This document shows positions 4,875-5,752 of a stretch of DNA of 5,752 nucleotides, one piece after another (positions within the stretch are counted from its first letter, which is position 1; every line of letters starts with the position of its first letter). Location of the stretch: contig UQQU01000114.1 in the NCBI GenBank assembly GCA_900543325.1, positions 1 through 5,752 on the forward strand, read 5' to 3'. The notes under the pieces are model-generated. The model had not been told where the DNA came from. It did not search any database and worked only from the letters and a program-made list of their open reading frames with translations. The position numbers and the translations under genes are program-made. The stretch is from an uncultured Clostridium sp. GTDB taxonomy: Bacteria; Bacillota; Clostridia; Clostridiales; Clostridiaceae.

Positions 4875-5752
4875 TTACATTAATATATTTATGATGAAAT
4901 CTTTCGTTTTATTATAACTTTCTTCATCAACTTCAACAATCATGAAAGTTCCATCTTCTCTATACTCTTCCTCTAAAACTCTGCCATTTCTATGAAGGAA
5001 TGAATTCATATCACTTCTATCATATGGTATTAAGTATTCACACTTTTTCATGTTATAAGGAAGGTTTTCTTCTATAAGTTGTAATAACTCTTCTAAATTT
5101 ATTCCTTCTCTTGCTGAAATTTCAATTGTTTCATATTCACTTGTAGCTTCCTTAATAGCTTCAAGCTGTTCTTCTGTTGCTCTATCTATTTTATTTAAAA
5201 CAAGTAAAGTCTTCTTATCTTTAGCTCCTAATTCAAATAAAACTTCTTCTACAGCCCTAATTTGCTCTAAAGCTGTATCACTTGAAGAATCAACTACGTG
5301 ACATAAAAGATCTGAATAAATTACTTCTTCTAAAGTTGACTTAAACGCTTCTACTAAATCATGTGGTAACTTTCTAACAAATCCAACTGTATCTGTTAAA
5401 GTTATTACTCCTTTATTTTTTAATACAATAGCTCTAGTTGTTATATCTAATGTTGCAAATAGCATATCTGCTTCAAATACTTTTTCTTTACCTACAACTT
5501 CCTTTTGAGCTGCTACATCACAAAGAGCATTTCTCAAAGTAGATTTTCCTGCATTTGTATATCCAACTAATGAAACCTTTGGAATACTTTCTTTATTTCT
5601 TTTCTCTCTTTGAGTTTCTCTAATTTTTTTAATTTTCTTTAATTCATCATTTAAATCATAAATTTGTTCTTTTATATGTCTTCTATCAGTTTCTAGTTTC
5701 TTTTCTCCAGGTCCCTTAGTACCAATACCACCACCAGTCCTTGACATTATTG
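4875..5752 (-). CDS. hflX: GTPase HflX, N-terminal part outside the window
   Basis: The frame stays open to the right edge, so the Met at 5747 is internal and the true start lies outside. Visible from there (numbered 1-290) is the HflX signature MSRTGGGIGTKGPGEKKLET, then a helical linker rich in Lys and Glu (about 25-55). The GTPase domain follows: G1 GYTNAGKST (62-70), switch I LFATLDITTR (96-105), G3 DTVGF (119-123), G4 NKID (185-188) and G5 SAREG (211-215). A C-terminal domain (about 232-290) ends in NILM. HflX is a cytoplasmic GTPase that binds the 50S subunit, splits stalled ribosomes after heat or antibiotic stress, and can be involved in drug resistance. Between switch I and G1 it has a short insertion (about 78-92, QKEVVGKEKV) compared with E. 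coli. All nucleotide-binding motifs look intact. Confidence 0.96.
   Translation of the reverse strand, partial: IMSRTGGGIGTKGPGEKKLETDRRHIKEQIYDLNDELKKIKKIRETQREKRNKESIPKVSLVGYTNAGKSTLRNALCDVAAQKEVVGKEKVFEADMLFATLDITTRAIVLKNKGVITLTDTVGFVRKLPHDLVEAFKSTLEEVIYSDLLCHVVDSSSDTALEQIRAVEEVLFELGAKDKKTLLVLNKIDRATEEQLEAIKEATSEYETIEISAREGINLEELLQLIEENLPYNMKKCEYLIPYDRSDMNSFLHRNGRVLEEEYREDGTFMIVEVDEESYNKTKDFIINILM

Noticed and set aside
4875..5747. Met at 5747 as the hflX start codon
   Set aside because: The frame continues open to the window edge, and the HflX N-terminal domain that precedes the GGGIG motif in all family members is missing.

Overview
The window looks like a chromosomal segment of a low-GC Firmicute, most likely Clostridium sensu stricto. 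The DNA is very AT-rich, lysine, isoleucine and asparagine dominate the proteins, Shine-Dalgarno sequences are mostly strong AGGAGG types, and the proteins read as typical clostridial housekeeping orthologues. The species cannot be named from this sequence alone.

All five genes lie on the minus strand, so transcription runs from right to left. In that order they are: hflX (5752-4875; N-terminal part outside the window), a signal-peptide-less GH13 alpha-amylase (4560-3106), a MocR-type regulator joining a GntR winged helix to a class I aminotransferase fold (2975-1563), a YigZ/IMPACT family protein (1575-928) and a YebC/PmpR family protein (697-1; last residues outside the window). The regulator and yigZ overlap by 13 bp and are probably co-transcribed from a near-consensus sigma-A promoter at 3020-3048. 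yebC has its own extended -10 promoter at 746-774. The amylase ends in a hairpin terminator (3061-3106) lying directly against the regulator's promoter.

Functionally this is a mixed neighbourhood rather than one pathway. HflX (ribosome splitting and rescue), YebC (regulator or translation factor) and YigZ (a relative of eukaryotic IMPACT) can all be tied loosely to translation. The amylase would act on cytoplasmic glycogen, granulose or imported maltodextrins. The MocR protein has no evident target gene here other than itself and yigZ.

The least ordinary parts are non-coding. The 314-bp gap between hflX and the amylase holds two adjacent inverted-repeat structures: a nested set at 4738-4872 with mutually exclusive pairings, and a long hairpin at 4633-4734 ending in a U-rich tract. 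The 230-bp gap between yigZ and yebC holds a compact, overlapping hairpin/direct-repeat element at about 782-900. Within proteins, the amylase lacks two of the metal-triad ligands of its Bacillus relatives, and the MocR protein has lysine where fold-type I enzymes usually keep the substrate-carboxylate arginine. I see no CRISPR array, transposase, phage gene, rRNA or tRNA, and no convincing new multi-gene system.
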